Source: Giesbergeria sp. (GTDB taxonomy: Bacteria > Pseudomonadota > Gammaproteobacteria > Burkholderiales > Burkholderiaceae_C). Taken from it: DNA of 64,000 nt. The position numbers were made by a program, and so were the translations under genes. The stretch is from positions 138,568-202,567 of the forward strand of contig NZ_JAQUCA010000004.1 of NCBI RefSeq assembly GCF_028686475.1, in the 5' to 3' direction. Shown piece by piece: positions 18,697 through 29,256 of this stretch. The notes beneath the pieces are model-generated. The model worked only from the letters and a program-made list of their open reading frames with translations, searched no databases and was not told the DNA's origin. Numbering within the stretch: the stretch's first letter is position 1; every line of letters starts with the position of its first letter.

Positions 18697-19503
18697 ATGA
18701 TTTTCATCACAGGCGGCGCTGGCTTTATTGGTGCCAATTTTGTTTTAGACTGGTTGGCATCTGGTGATGAGCCAGTGCTTAACCTAGATGCTTTAACTTA
18801 CGCGGGCAATCTGCAAAATTTGGCAACCTTGGTGGGTGATACACGCCATATTTTTGTCCAGGGCGATATTGGCGATAGCAGTTTACTGGTACGTTTATTG
18901 GCACAGTACCAACCACGCGCCGTAGTTAATTTTGCCGCTGAGTCGCATGTGGATCGTTCTATCCATGGCCCAGGAGATTTTATCCAGACGAATATTGTCG
19001 GCACCTTCCGCTTGTTGGAGTCTGTTCGGGCTTACTATGCACAGTTGCCTGCCACAGACCAACAAGTCTTCCGCTTTTTGCATGTTTCTACCGATGAGGT
19101 TTATGGTTCTTTGGCCAAAAACGCCCCACCGTTTGCCGAAACCCATCGCTACGAGCCTAATAGTCCTTACTCAGCCAGCAAAGCGGCTTCTGACCATTTG
19201 GTGCGTGCCTACCACCATACCTACGGTCTGCCGGTGTTGACGACCAATTGCTCGAATAATTACGGACCTTACCATTTCCCAGAAAAGCTGATTCCGTTGA
19301 TGATTGTCAATGCCTTGGCCGGTAAGCCCCTGCCGGTGTATGGTGATGGCATGCAGGTACGGGATTGGCTCTATGTCAAAGACCATTGCAGTGCCATCCG
19401 CTGCGTGCTAGACAAGGCTGAACGTGTTTCTGCATACCACCCATGTCGAGGTCAGGTCCAGCTACCGGCTGTATCTGGAGTTCAACAACAACCTGCGCGG
19501 TGA
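18697..19503 (+). pseudogene. rfbB: dTDP-glucose 4,6-dehydratase, 3'-truncated
   Basis: Rossmann GGAGFIG, STDEVYG and YSASK present; homology ends at [21 protein letters not shown] (~19420); the rest is out-of-frame read-through of DUF2442 DNA. Confidence 0.75.
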
Positions 19504-19681
19504 AGTAAATTTGATCGACGAGCTGTGGGGCGAGATGTTTGAACCCCTCAAAGACGAGCGCCTGTTTGCCACCGCCCACCAAGACGATGCGCTAGGTACC
19601 GTGGTCTGGGCCAATGGTGCCGACCTAGCTCCAGAATTTTTGCTCTATCTTTTACAACAACAAATCCCTCAAGTGGCATGA
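19424..19681 (+). CDS. DUF2442 family protein (GTG start) joined to truncated rfbB
   Basis: [64 protein letters not shown]; stop overlaps rfbA ATG (ATGA). Confidence 0.65.
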   Translation: MFLHTTHVEVRSSYRLYLEFNNNLRGEVNLIDELWGEMFEPLKDERLFATAHQDDALGTVVWANGADLAPEFLLYLLQQQIPQVA

Positions 19682-20559
19682 CTACACGTAAAGGCATCAT
19701 TCTCGCCGGCGGCTCCGGCACCCGGCTGCACCCGGCGACCCTGTCCATCAGCAAGCAACTGCTGCCGGTGTACGACAAGCCCATGATTTATTACCCGCTC
19801 AGCACCTTGATGCTGGCTGGTATGCGCGATGTGCTCATCATCAGCACACCGCAAGATACACCACGTTTCCAGCAATTGTTGGGCGATGGTAGCCAGTGGG
19901 GCATAAATCTGCAATACGCCGTGCAACCGAGCCCAGACGGGCTGGCGCAGGCCTTCATCATTGGTGAGAGTTTTGTTGCTAACGGCCCCAGTGCTTTGGT
20001 ATTGGGCGACAACATCTACCACGGCCATGATTTCCAGCCGCTGTTGCACGCTGCCGATACCCAAGCCCAAGGCGCTACGGTGTTTGCTTACCATGTACAT
20101 GATCCCGAGCGTTACGGGGTGGTGGAGTTTGATGCCACCGGCAAAGCCATTAGCATTGAAGAAAAGCCCCCACAACCCAAGAGCCATTATGCTATTACCG
20201 GTCTGTACTTTTATGATAACCAAGTGGTGGACATTGCCAAAGCCGTCAAGCCCAGCCCACGCGGTGAGCTTGAAATCACCAGTATCAACCAAACGTATTT
20301 AGAGCTGGGCCAGCTCACGGTGCAAACCATGGGCCGGGGCTATGCTTGGCTGGATACTGGCACCCATGACAGCCTGCTAGAGGCCAGCCACTTTATCGCC
20401 ACACTGCAACACCGCCAAGGCTTAAAAATTGCCTGCCCGGAAGAAATTGCTTGGCGCGCTGGCTGGATTGATGATGCCCGCTTAGAGCAACTGGCCGCCC
20501 CGCTGGCCAAAAACGGCTATGGGCAGTATTTACAACGTTTGTTGATTGAGCGTGTTTGA
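19678..20559 (+). CDS. rfbA: Glucose-1-phosphate thymidylyltransferase
   Basis: [52 protein letters not shown]; full length 293 aa. Confidence 0.95.
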   Translation: MTTRKGIILAGGSGTRLHPATLSISKQLLPVYDKPMIYYPLSTLMLAGMRDVLIISTPQDTPRFQQLLGDGSQWGINLQYAVQPSPDGLAQAFIIGESFVANGPSALVLGDNIYHGHDFQPLLHAADTQAQGATVFAYHVHDPERYGVVEFDATGKAISIEEKPPQPKSHYAITGLYFYDNQVVDIAKAVKPSPRGELEITSINQTYLELGQLTVQTMGRGYAWLDTGTHDSLLEASHFIATLQHRQGLKIACPEEIAWRAGWIDDARLEQLAAPLAKNGYGQYLQRLLIERV

Positions 20560-22105
20560 ACCAACCTCCCCGTGGGCGCAGCTGCAAGGTCTAGCGTACC
20601 ACTACACCCACCACTTTCAAATTGCACAGGTCTTGCAGGCCGACCCGGATCGGGTAGCCGACCTTACCTTACATGCGCCGCATGTGATGGCCGATCTGTC
20701 CAAAAACCTGTGGGATGCCCCAGTACGTTCGGCTTTGTTCGCCTTGGCTGAAAGCCGTGGACTGGTGCAGCAGTGCGCCGCCATGTGGGCCGGTGCCGCC
20801 ATCAACCACACCGAAGGCCGGGCCGTGCAGCATGTGCATTTGCGTATGCCAGCTGGCCAAGGGCTATCTGACAGCGTGCTGCCCGTTCTGGATGTGGCAG
20901 AGGATATTGTGCAACAACGGCGTTGGACCCATTTGGTGCATATTGGTGTCGGTGGCTCGGGCTTAGGCCCTGAGTTGTGTTTGCAAGCTTTGCAGCCTTA
21001 CGCACAGTCCAATATCCAAGTGCATGTGGTCGGCAATGTCGATGGCCACGAGCTGCACCAGGTGTTGGCGCAGCTTGATCCTGCACACACCTTGTTTGTC
21101 GTAGTCTCCAAGTCGTGGGGTACCTTGGAGACACGACTCAACGCCCAAGCGGCACGTCAGTGGCTAGAGGCCGATGGTACCCAGCAGTGGGCTGACCATG
21201 CGCTGGCCGTCACGGCCTGCCCACAAAAAGCCCAAGCTGAAGGCTATCACCAAGTGCTTACCATGCCCGAAACCGTGGGCGGGCGTTTTTCGCTTTGGTC
21301 GGCGGTAGGTTTGCCTTTGGCCGTGATTCTCGGCCGCCAAGGTTTTCAGGATTTACTGCGTGGTGCCCGCGACATGGACGAGCATTTTTACCACGCGCCG
21401 CTAGAAAGCAATCTGCCCGTCCATTTAGCAGCATTGGATGTATGGTACGCCACGTTTTTGCAGCTACCCAGCCGCTGCGTGGTACCTTACCACCACGGTC
21501 TGCGCCGTTTGCCAGCCTATTTGCAGCAGTTAGAGATGGAAAGCAATGGCAAGCGTGTGGGCACTGATGGCCAACCCTTGCCTTACCTTACCGCGCCTGC
21601 AGTGTGGGGTGAAGTGGGCAGCAACAGCCAACACGCATTTTTCCAATGGTTGCACCAAGGCCCACAACGCACGCCCGTAGAATTTTTGCTGGTGGCCAAA
21701 GCACAGCACGCTTGGCCAGAACACCAACGTTGGTTACACGCCAGCGCATTGGCACAAGCCAAAGCCTTAATGGATGGCAAACCCGCTGGCCCAGAACAAT
21801 TGGCCGGACACCAAGATTTTCCAGGCAACCGCCCCAGCAGTATGTTGCTGCTCAAAGATTTATCCCCCACCAGTTTAGGCGCTTTGTTGGCTTTGTACGA
21901 GCATCGCACTTTTGCCGCTGGCGTATTCTGGGGCATCAACAGTTTTGATCAGTGGGGGGTGGAGTTGGGCAAGCAACTGGCACAAACCATCGAGCCAGCT
22001 TTAGTGCATGGTCAGACGGCGGGCTTAGATGCCTCCACGGCCCAACTGGTACAGTGGCTACGCCATTGGCAACACCAGCCCAGTGCAGATCAAGCGTGTG
22101 CGTGA
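20546..22105 (+). CDS. pgi: Glucose-6-phosphate isomerase
   Basis: [49 protein letters not shown]. Confidence 0.95.
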   Translation: MSVFEPTSPWAQLQGLAYHYTHHFQIAQVLQADPDRVADLTLHAPHVMADLSKNLWDAPVRSALFALAESRGLVQQCAAMWAGAAINHTEGRAVQHVHLRMPAGQGLSDSVLPVLDVAEDIVQQRRWTHLVHIGVGGSGLGPELCLQALQPYAQSNIQVHVVGNVDGHELHQVLAQLDPAHTLFVVVSKSWGTLETRLNAQAARQWLEADGTQQWADHALAVTACPQKAQAEGYHQVLTMPETVGGRFSLWSAVGLPLAVILGRQGFQDLLRGARDMDEHFYHAPLESNLPVHLAALDVWYATFLQLPSRCVVPYHHGLRRLPAYLQQLEMESNGKRVGTDGQPLPYLTAPAVWGEVGSNSQHAFFQWLHQGPQRTPVEFLLVAKAQHAWPEHQRWLHASALAQAKALMDGKPAGPEQLAGHQDFPGNRPSSMLLLKDLSPTSLGALLALYEHRTFAAGVFWGINSFDQWGVELGKQLAQTIEPALVHGQTAGLDASTAQLVQWLRHWQHQPSADQACA

Positions 22106-22138
22106 TAGCGCAGTCATTTAACAAAAATTTGAGTAATT

Positions 22139-23026
22139 ATGATTAAAAAAGCCGTCTTCCCTATTGCCGGCTTAGGCACCCGGTTTTTACCCGCCACCAA
22201 AGCCAGCGCCAAAGAAATGCTACCCGTGGTGGACAAGCCGCTGATCCAATACGCGGTAGAAGAAGCCTACGAGGCAGGCATTCGCCACATGATCTTTGTC
22301 ACCGGGCGTACCAAGCGCAGCGTCGAAGACCACTTTGACACTGCTTACGAGCTAGAGAACGAATTAGAGTTGGCTGGCAAAGCAGCACTGCTCAAGGTAG
22401 CACGCAGTATTGCCCCCGAGGATATGATTTGCACCTATGTGCGCCAGTCGCGTGCTTTGGGCTTAGGCCATGCGGTGCTGTGCGCCAAAGAGTTGGTCGG
22501 TTCAGAGCCATTTGCCGTACTGCTGGCCGATGATCTGATGGTGGGCCAGCCAGGTATTACCGCCCAAATGGTGGCCCAATTTACCGAGTGGCACACTAGC
22601 TTGTTGGCCGTGCAAGACGTACCACGCGAGCACACCAACCGCTACGGTATTGTGAGTGGCCTACCTGTTGGTGATACCTTGTTGGATGTCAGTGGTATTG
22701 TAGAAAAACCAGCCCCCGAAGTGGCCCCCACTACCTTGGCCGTGGCAGGCCGTTATATCCTTACCCCTGGCATCTTCAAAGAGCTGGAAAATCTGCCCCG
22801 TGGTGTGGGGGGTGAAATTCAGCTCACCGATGGTATTGCACAACTGCTGCGCCGAGAAAAAGTATTTGCCTATCATTATCACGGTACTCGCTACGATTGC
22901 GGCAGTAAGTTGGGTTTTCTGCAAGCCACGGTCGATTTGGCTGAGCAACACTCTGAAGTAGGGTCAAGCTTTAAGCAGTGGCTTCAAAACAGAGCCGCAA
23001 CACCCCAAACGGCACCGCAAGCGTAA
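22139..23026 (+). CDS. galU: UTP-glucose-1-phosphate uridylyltransferase
   Basis: MIKKAVFPIAGLGTRFLPATKASAKEMLPVVDKPLIQYAVEEAYEAGI. Confidence 0.97.
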   Translation: MIKKAVFPIAGLGTRFLPATKASAKEMLPVVDKPLIQYAVEEAYEAGIRHMIFVTGRTKRSVEDHFDTAYELENELELAGKAALLKVARSIAPEDMICTYVRQSRALGLGHAVLCAKELVGSEPFAVLLADDLMVGQPGITAQMVAQFTEWHTSLLAVQDVPREHTNRYGIVSGLPVGDTLLDVSGIVEKPAPEVAPTTLAVAGRYILTPGIFKELENLPRGVGGEIQLTDGIAQLLRREKVFAYHYHGTRYDCGSKLGFLQATVDLAEQHSEVGSSFKQWLQNRAATPQTAPQA

Positions 23027-23070
23027 CTGCCATCATTAAACACCCTACAGATTAGTCAGAGAAAGAAAAA

Positions 23071-24240
23071 ATGAAAATTGCTGTTGCCGGAACCGGTTAT
23101 GTTGGACTTTCCATGTCGGTGTTGCTGGCACAGCACCATGAGGTAGTCGCGCTCGATGTGCTGCCAGCCAAGGTAGAGCAGATCAACCAGCGCTGCTCGC
23201 CGATTGAAGATAGAAAAATTGAAGAATATTTGGCACACCAACCCTTGCGGTTACGCGCCACCCTCGATAAGCATGAGGCCTATCAAGGGGCTGATTATGT
23301 CATCATTGCCACCCCCACCGACTACGATCCGCAAACCAATTATTTCAATACGCTGTCAGTCGAAGGGGTGATTCAAGATGTGTTGGCCATCAATCCCACA
23401 GCGGTGATGGTGGTAAAAAGCACGGTGCCTGTGGGCTTTGTGGCCCAGATGCGGGCGCTCTATAAAACTGAGAACTTGTTATTTTCTCCAGAATTTTTGC
23501 GCGAAGGCCAAGCATTACACGACAACCTGTATCCCAGCCGCATTGTGGTTGGAGAGCGCTCTGAACGGGCGCAACAATTTGCCAATTTGTTGCTAGAGGG
23601 TGCAATCAAAAAAGATGTGCCTGTGCTACTGACCGATAGCACTGAAGCCGAAGCTATTAAATTATTTGCCAACACCTATTTAGCAATGCGGGTGGCTTAT
23701 TTTAATGAATTGGATACCTATGCGGCTCAGCATGGTTTAGACACCCGCCAAATTATTGACGGTGTTTGCCTAGACCCACGCATTGGATCGCACTATAACA
23801 ATCCTAGTTTTGGCTATGGCGGCTATTGCTTACCGAAAGACACTAAACAATTATTAGCCAATTATAGCGAGGTACCACAAAATCTGATTCAAGCCATTGT
23901 GGCTTCTAACAGTACACGCAAAGATTTTATTGCAGAAACCATTTTACAGCGCAAGCCTTCGGTCGTTGGTATTTATCGCTTGGTCATGAAGGCGGGTTCA
24001 GATAATTTTCGCGCTTCTAGCATTCAAGGTATTATGAAGCGCATTAAAGCCAAAGGGATTGAAATAATTGTATATGAACCCGCTTTAGAGGAAACAAGAT
24101 TTTTTAATTCAGCGGTAATACAAAATTTAACCGAATTCAAACAACGCGCTGATGTGATTGTGGCCAATCGGGTCACGGAAGATCTCAGTGATGTGCTGGA
24201 TAAAGTGTATAGCCGAGATCTATTTGGTGGCGATGCTTAA
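23071..24240 (+). CDS. ugd: UDP-glucose 6-dehydrogenase
   Basis: [72 protein letters not shown]. Confidence 0.95.
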   Translation: MKIAVAGTGYVGLSMSVLLAQHHEVVALDVLPAKVEQINQRCSPIEDRKIEEYLAHQPLRLRATLDKHEAYQGADYVIIATPTDYDPQTNYFNTLSVEGVIQDVLAINPTAVMVVKSTVPVGFVAQMRALYKTENLLFSPEFLREGQALHDNLYPSRIVVGERSERAQQFANLLLEGAIKKDVPVLLTDSTEAEAIKLFANTYLAMRVAYFNELDTYAAQHGLDTRQIIDGVCLDPRIGSHYNNPSFGYGGYCLPKDTKQLLANYSEVPQNLIQAIVASNSTRKDFIAETILQRKPSVVGIYRLVMKAGSDNFRASSIQGIMKRIKAKGIEIIVYEPALEETRFFNSAVIQNLTEFKQRADVIVANRVTEDLSDVLDKVYSRDLFGGDA

Positions 24241-24329
24241 TTTCGCCAAAAAAGCAATCGTGCATAACCATCATGGAAGTGAATTAGCATAGATAATGTG
24301 CTAAAAAAATTCCATACGACAGCTTAGGC

Positions 24330-25796
24330 ATGCTCAATTTATTAAAATTTTACCGGCATTTTCGTAAAAAGCGTGATGCCCAAGCTTTAGCGTTGCTGCC
24401 TATTCATGGATCGCACAGCATACCAGCGGCTTTGCAACAGTATGCAATGTACCGTTTAGGCATGTACCGCTCAGTGACTGAATCTAGCGTGGTACATGGT
24501 AATTGGCGTTCCTTGTTTGCCATGATAGTGTCTTTGGCTGCCTGTGATGAGCGTGAAAAAGCAGCTTCTTTGCTACAAGACGAATCGGTATTACGGGTAT
24601 TGGAATCGCGTAAAATAGATTTATCCATTGCTTTGCTTGCTTTTTATCCAGAATTAGCGCATCAATTATTGCCCTCTAATGCACCAATGACCTTGAAATT
24701 AGCTGTGTGGCTGCAACAAGGGTTTTTCGATAAAGTTCAGCAGGTATTTGAGCAAAATTCAGAAATTTTTTCATACCACCCTGATACTTATTTGTTACGC
24801 TGTAATGCACGAAATTTTTCACCTGCTGATCAGTTGCAGCAGGTGAATTTTTACCTTCGCGCTCACCATCTCACTCCATTGTTTTTAAAAAATCCTGATC
24901 TGGTATTGGGAGTCATGAATTTAAAAGCCAAACCACTTTCTTTTTCTAATGAAGGGCCTTTGGTTAGCATTTTAATGACTGCTTTTCAGAGTGCAGCAAG
25001 AATTGCATCTTCGATTGAGTCGCTATTAAATCAAACCTACCAGAATATTGAATTGATGGTAATAGATGATGCCAGTAATGATGAAACATCTTTCATAGTG
25101 AGAAATATTGCTAAAGTTGATTCACGTGTGCGCTACATTCGCTTACCTACCAATGTAGGTACCTATGTTGCAAAGACCATTGGTTTAGAAATATCCCAAG
25201 GAGAATTTGTTACTTGCCAAGATTCTGATGATTGGGCGCATCCAGAAAAAATTGCACTTCAGGTGGCCCCACTGCTACGCGACCGAAAAATTATTTTTAC
25301 GACTTCTAATTGGGTTCGTCTTCAAGATAATGGGAAGTTTTATGCGCGCGCAGTGTTCCCACTCAATCGCCTCAATCCAGCCTCTCCTTTATTCAGAAAA
25401 AAAGAGGTTCGTGAGCGTGCAGGATTTTGGGATTGGGTTCGCACTGGCGCCGATAGTGAATTTCATGCGCGTCTCAAGCTGGTATTTGGCCCCCAAGCCA
25501 TGCAACGTATTACCAAACCGCTGACCTTTGGTGCCCACAGGGCAGATTCTTTGATGACAGCTTCGGATACTGGCTATGATGCACACGGGGTTTCTAGGCC
25601 GCGTTTAGATTATTGGGAAGCTTGGAATGCTTGGCATATCCACGAGCTACGCCAAGGCCGTTTGCCCAAGTTGCCGTCACTTGAGGCTGCTCGTCTGTCT
25701 CATCGCCCGTTTGAAGCGCCAGAGTCTATTCAAGTGCCTCCTGAAAATATAGAGCAGTGTTTATCGATTTTAAAGAATTTTTATGCCAACCATTAG
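24330..25796 (+). CDS. Glycosyltransferase family 2 protein
   Basis: PLVSILMTAFQSAARIASSIESLLNQTYQNIELMVIDDASNDET...FVTCQDSDDWAHPEK. Confidence 0.85.
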   Translation: MLNLLKFYRHFRKKRDAQALALLPIHGSHSIPAALQQYAMYRLGMYRSVTESSVVHGNWRSLFAMIVSLAACDEREKAASLLQDESVLRVLESRKIDLSIALLAFYPELAHQLLPSNAPMTLKLAVWLQQGFFDKVQQVFEQNSEIFSYHPDTYLLRCNARNFSPADQLQQVNFYLRAHHLTPLFLKNPDLVLGVMNLKAKPLSFSNEGPLVSILMTAFQSAARIASSIESLLNQTYQNIELMVIDDASNDETSFIVRNIAKVDSRVRYIRLPTNVGTYVAKTIGLEISQGEFVTCQDSDDWAHPEKIALQVAPLLRDRKIIFTTSNWVRLQDNGKFYARAVFPLNRLNPASPLFRKKEVRERAGFWDWVRTGADSEFHARLKLVFGPQAMQRITKPLTFGAHRADSLMTASDTGYDAHGVSRPRLDYWEAWNAWHIHELRQGRLPKLPSLEAARLSHRPFEAPESIQVPPENIEQCLSILKNFYANH

Positions 25797-26046
25797 TCAA
25801 TTTTTTGGCATACTTATTCATATGTATATACGTGGGGAACACAATCCACCCCATTTTCATGCCCTTTATGCTGAATACGAAGCGTTGATCAACATTCAAA
25901 CTTTAGAGGTGATTGAGGGAAAGCTGCCGCGCCGTGCATTGGCTATGGTGTTAGAGTGGGCAGCTGAACATCGTGCAGAGCTCATGGAGGACTGGAACTT
26001 ATGTCGAGCCAAACAATTACCCAAGCCCATCCAGCCGTTGGAGTAA
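25783..26046 (+). CDS. DUF4160 domain-containing protein
   Basis: MPTISQFFGILIHMYIRGEHNPPHFHALYAEYEALINIQTLEVIEGKLPRRALAMVLEWAAEHRAELMEDWN. Confidence 0.9.
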   Translation: MPTISQFFGILIHMYIRGEHNPPHFHALYAEYEALINIQTLEVIEGKLPRRALAMVLEWAAEHRAELMEDWNLCRAKQLPKPIQPLE

Positions 26047-26321
26047 CACCAGCTGCGCCGTGGCGTGTGTGCGCCATAACAGTGCTTCCACAATGCCAGT
26101 TGGCAGTAACCTTCAATGATGGCACCAGCGGCATTGTCGATGTTTCAGCTTTGGTTCTTGGGCCAGATGCAGGGGTTTTTCAAGCTTTGCGTGATGTGTC
26201 TTTCTTTGCCCAAGCGTATCTCGATTGTGGTGCGGTGGCATGGCCTAATGGGGCGGACTTAGCTCCAGATGCCATGTACAAAGCAATCAGTCGTTCGGGC
26301 ATCTGGCGTGTTTTAGACTGA
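26001..26321 (+). CDS. DUF2442 domain-containing protein
   Basis: QLAVTFNDGTSGIVDVSALV...CGAVAWPNGADLAPDAMY; start overlaps DUF4160 ORF. Confidence 0.85.
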   Translation: MSSQTITQAHPAVGVTPAAPWRVCAITVLPQCQLAVTFNDGTSGIVDVSALVLGPDAGVFQALRDVSFFAQAYLDCGAVAWPNGADLAPDAMYKAISRSGIWRVLD

Positions 26322-26326
26322 GTTCC

Positions 26327-28318
26327 TTGCTTGTGATCCTGACCACTTCACGCGGCATTCTGCGTATTACGGCCTTGCCTGCCTTGCTGGGCGATCAGGT
26401 GCTGCTGCATCGCCGTTGGGGCCAAGCCGCTTCAGCGCGGGCGGTAGTCGGCTGGGGCCTCAAGCCCACAGCGGCATCGGCGCGAGCTTTAGCGCAGCGC
26501 TTGGATGTGCCTTATTGGTCACTCGAAGACGGCTTTTTGCGCTCCGTCGGCGTGGGCCAGCAAGAATTTAGCCTGTCGCTGGTGGTGGACGATGTCGGCA
26601 TTTATTACGATGCCAGCCGCCCCTCGCGCCTAGAGTCTTTGGTGTTGCAAACTTTGACCCCAGCGGCGCAGCAACGGGCACAGGCTTTGGCGGCGGCTTG
26701 GTGCCGCGCTGGGGTTTCTAAATACAACTACGCGCGCGATTGGGGTCAGCCTTTGCCCCAGCCTTATGTGCTGGTGGCCGACCAAACTTGGGGCGATGCC
26801 TCTATCCGCTATGGCGGGGCCGACGCTTCGTCTTTTCAGCGCATGTTGCAAGCCGCCTTGGATGAAAACCCCCACGCCACAGTGCTGCTCAAGGTACACC
26901 CCGAGGTGATGCTCGGGCGCAAGCGTGGCCATTTTGATTTGGCAGCCTTGGCGCAGCAGCCGCGCGTGCAAGTACTGGGCCAGGATGTGCATCCCAGCCG
27001 TTTAATCGCTGGGGCCGAGGCGGTTTATACCGTAACTTCACAAATGGGTTTTGAAGGCCTGCTTTGGGGTAAGCGGGTACGCACCTTTGGCCTGCCGTTT
27101 TATGCTGGTTGGGGCCTGACCGAAGACGATTTGCCCGCGCCCTCGCGCCGTCGCCCGGTGCCGCTAGAAAATCTCATCCATGCCGCTTTGGTCGATTACA
27201 CCCGCTATGTTGATCCAGAAACTGGCCAGCCTTGCCTGCCCGAGCGTGCTATCGAATGGATGGGTTTGCAGCGACAAATGCGCGCACGTTTTCCGGCCCA
27301 ACTGACAGCAGTGGGGTTTTCGCGCTGGAAAAAGCCCATTGTGCGCGATTTTTGCCAAGGCAGCGAGGTGCATTTTGTGCCGGATATGGCTGCAACCCAG
27401 GCCAGCAGCGCACAGGCGTTGGTCGTCTGGGGCCTCAAGCTGCAGCCAGCGGCAGAAAAACGCCCAGTGTTGCGCTTAGAAGATGCCTTTTTGCGTTCCG
27501 TGGGTTTGGGGGCCGATTTGGTGCGCCCGCTGTCTTGGGTGATGGACGACACCGGCATTTATTACGATGCCACCCGCCCTTCTGCCTTAGAGCAGCTGTT
27601 GCAATCCTCTGATTTTGACGCTGCTTTGTTGGCGCGTGCCGCTGCTTTGCGCCAGCGCATTGCCGCCGCTGGCCTGACCAAGTACAACGTCGGTAGCGGT
27701 GGCTGGCAGCGGCCTGCGGGCGACAAGCGCGTGATTTTGGTGCCGGGGCAGGTGCAAAGCGATGCTTCCATCCAATGGGGGGCACCGGAAGGCGTTTGTC
27801 CGGTGCGGCGCAATATGGATTTATTGCGTGCCGTGCGCCAAGCCCACCCGGAGGCTTGGGTGGTTTATAAGCCGCATCCCGACGTCTTGGCTGGCCTGCG
27901 GACGCAACACCCGGACGAAGCCCATGCGGCCCAATGGTGCGATGAGGTCGTGTTGCAAGCCTCGATGGGCGAGATGCTGGCCGTGGTCGATGAAGTCCAT
28001 GTACTCACCTCGCTGGCTGGTTTTGAGGCGTTGTTGCGCGGTAAGCGCGTGGTTTGTTACGGCCAGCCTTTTTACGCTGGTTGGGGCCTGACCCAAGACC
28101 TGGTGCCGCCAGCGCGCCGCACCCGGCGTTTGTCGCTCGATGCCTTGGTGGCCGGGACTTTGATTTTGTACCCCACCTATATCAGCCGCACCACCGGGCG
28201 CTTTACCACCCCCGAGCGCGCTTTGGATGAGCTACTGGCTTGGCGTGCCAGCGGGGCCTCTACCTTGCCGTGGTGGCGCAAAGCCTTGCGCGTAGTGTTG
28301 CGTTGGTACAAACGCTAG
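26327..28318 (+). CDS. kpsC: Capsular polysaccharide biosynthesis protein, KpsC-type Kdo transferase (two tandem modules)
   Basis: Two repeated modules, each with LEDxFLRSVGxG and DDxGIYYDAxRPSxLExLLQ and LLxGKRVxxxGxPFYAGWGLT; TTG start. Confidence 0.9.
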   Translation: MLVILTTSRGILRITALPALLGDQVLLHRRWGQAASARAVVGWGLKPTAASARALAQRLDVPYWSLEDGFLRSVGVGQQEFSLSLVVDDVGIYYDASRPSRLESLVLQTLTPAAQQRAQALAAAWCRAGVSKYNYARDWGQPLPQPYVLVADQTWGDASIRYGGADASSFQRMLQAALDENPHATVLLKVHPEVMLGRKRGHFDLAALAQQPRVQVLGQDVHPSRLIAGAEAVYTVTSQMGFEGLLWGKRVRTFGLPFYAGWGLTEDDLPAPSRRRPVPLENLIHAALVDYTRYVDPETGQPCLPERAIEWMGLQRQMRARFPAQLTAVGFSRWKKPIVRDFCQGSEVHFVPDMAATQASSAQALVVWGLKLQPAAEKRPVLRLEDAFLRSVGLGADLVRPLSWVMDDTGIYYDATRPSALEQLLQSSDFDAALLARAAALRQRIAAAGLTKYNVGSGGWQRPAGDKRVILVPGQVQSDASIQWGAPEGVCPVRRNMDLLRAVRQAHPEAWVVYKPHPDVLAGLRTQHPDEAHAAQWCDEVVLQASMGEMLAVVDEVHVLTSLAGFEALLRGKRVVCYGQPFYAGWGLTQDLVPPARRTRRLSLDALVAGTLILYPTYISRTTGRFTTPERALDELLAWRASGASTLPWWRKALRVVLRWYKR

Positions 28319-28386
28319 GCACTTCTGGCCACCAGAGCTAAACACAGCCGTGGCACCGCACGCGCAACTCGCTATGCTTGCGCCCC

Positions 28387-29256
28387 ATGACATACCTTAA
28401 TCACGATGAAACCCGCCAAGCCCTGCACGCCCAAGTGTTGTTGGATGTAGCCCGTGCTTTGCAAGAAGATGTGGGCAGCGGTGACTTAACCGCCGCTTTA
28501 GTACCCGCCCAGCGCCGCACCCGTGGCCGTATTTTGGCGCGCGAAAGCGCCGTGATTTGTGGCGCACCGTGGGCCGAAGCGGCCTTTCGCGCCCTAGACC
28601 CGAGCATCCAACTGCATTGGTTGGTGGCCGAAGGCCAACGCTGCGCCGCCGACCAAGTAGTGTTGGAGTTTGAAGGCAGCGCCCGCGCCCTGCTCAGCGC
28701 CGAGCGCACCGCGCTCAATTTCTTGCAGTTGTTGTCCGCTGTGGCGACCAAGACAGCCACCTATGTGCAAGCCGTGCAAGGAACGAAGGCTCAGATTGTG
28801 GATACACGCAAAACCATTCCCGGCCTGCGTTTGGCACAAAAATATGCAGTGCGTGTGGGCGGTGGTGTCAATCACCGTATCGGTTTGCACGATGCGGTAC
28901 TCATCAAAGAGAACCACATCGCCGCCGCTGGCGGTGTCACAGCCGTACTGCAAGCGGCGCAACAAGCCGCTGCCCGCGCCCAATTCATTGAGATTGAGGT
29001 AGAAACCCTGGCCCAGTTGGAGGAAGCACTGGCCGCCGGGGCCAAAATGGTGCTGCTAGACAACATGCCCAAAGACCAACTGCACGAGGCAGTACGCATC
29101 AACGCAGGGCGGGCGATTCTGGAAATCTCGGGCGGGGTCACGCTAGAGGGTTTGCGCGCACTGGCCGAAACCGGCGTGGACCGCATCTCAATTGGCGGCT
29201 TGACCAAAGATGTCAAAGCGATTGATTTTTCTATGCGTTTGCAGGAGCTTGCTTAA
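28387..29256 (+). CDS. nadC: Nicotinate-nucleotide diphosphorylase (carboxylating)
   Basis: ALQEDVGSGDLTAALVP, DTRKTIPGLRLAQKYAVRVGGGVNHRIGLHDAVLIKENHI. Confidence 0.95.
   Translation: MTYLNHDETRQALHAQVLLDVARALQEDVGSGDLTAALVPAQRRTRGRILARESAVICGAPWAEAAFRALDPSIQLHWLVAEGQRCAADQVVLEFEGSARALLSAERTALNFLQLLSAVATKTATYVQAVQGTKAQIVDTRKTIPGLRLAQKYAVRVGGGVNHRIGLHDAVLIKENHIAAAGGVTAVLQAAQQAAARAQFIEIEVETLAQLEEALAAGAKMVLLDNMPKDQLHEAVRINAGRAILEISGGVTLEGLRALAETGVDRISIGGLTKDVKAIDFSMRLQELA

Noticed and set aside
26327-28318. Internal duplication of KpsC as a novel event
   Set aside because: Tandem Kdo-transferase modules are the known architecture of KpsC-type proteins
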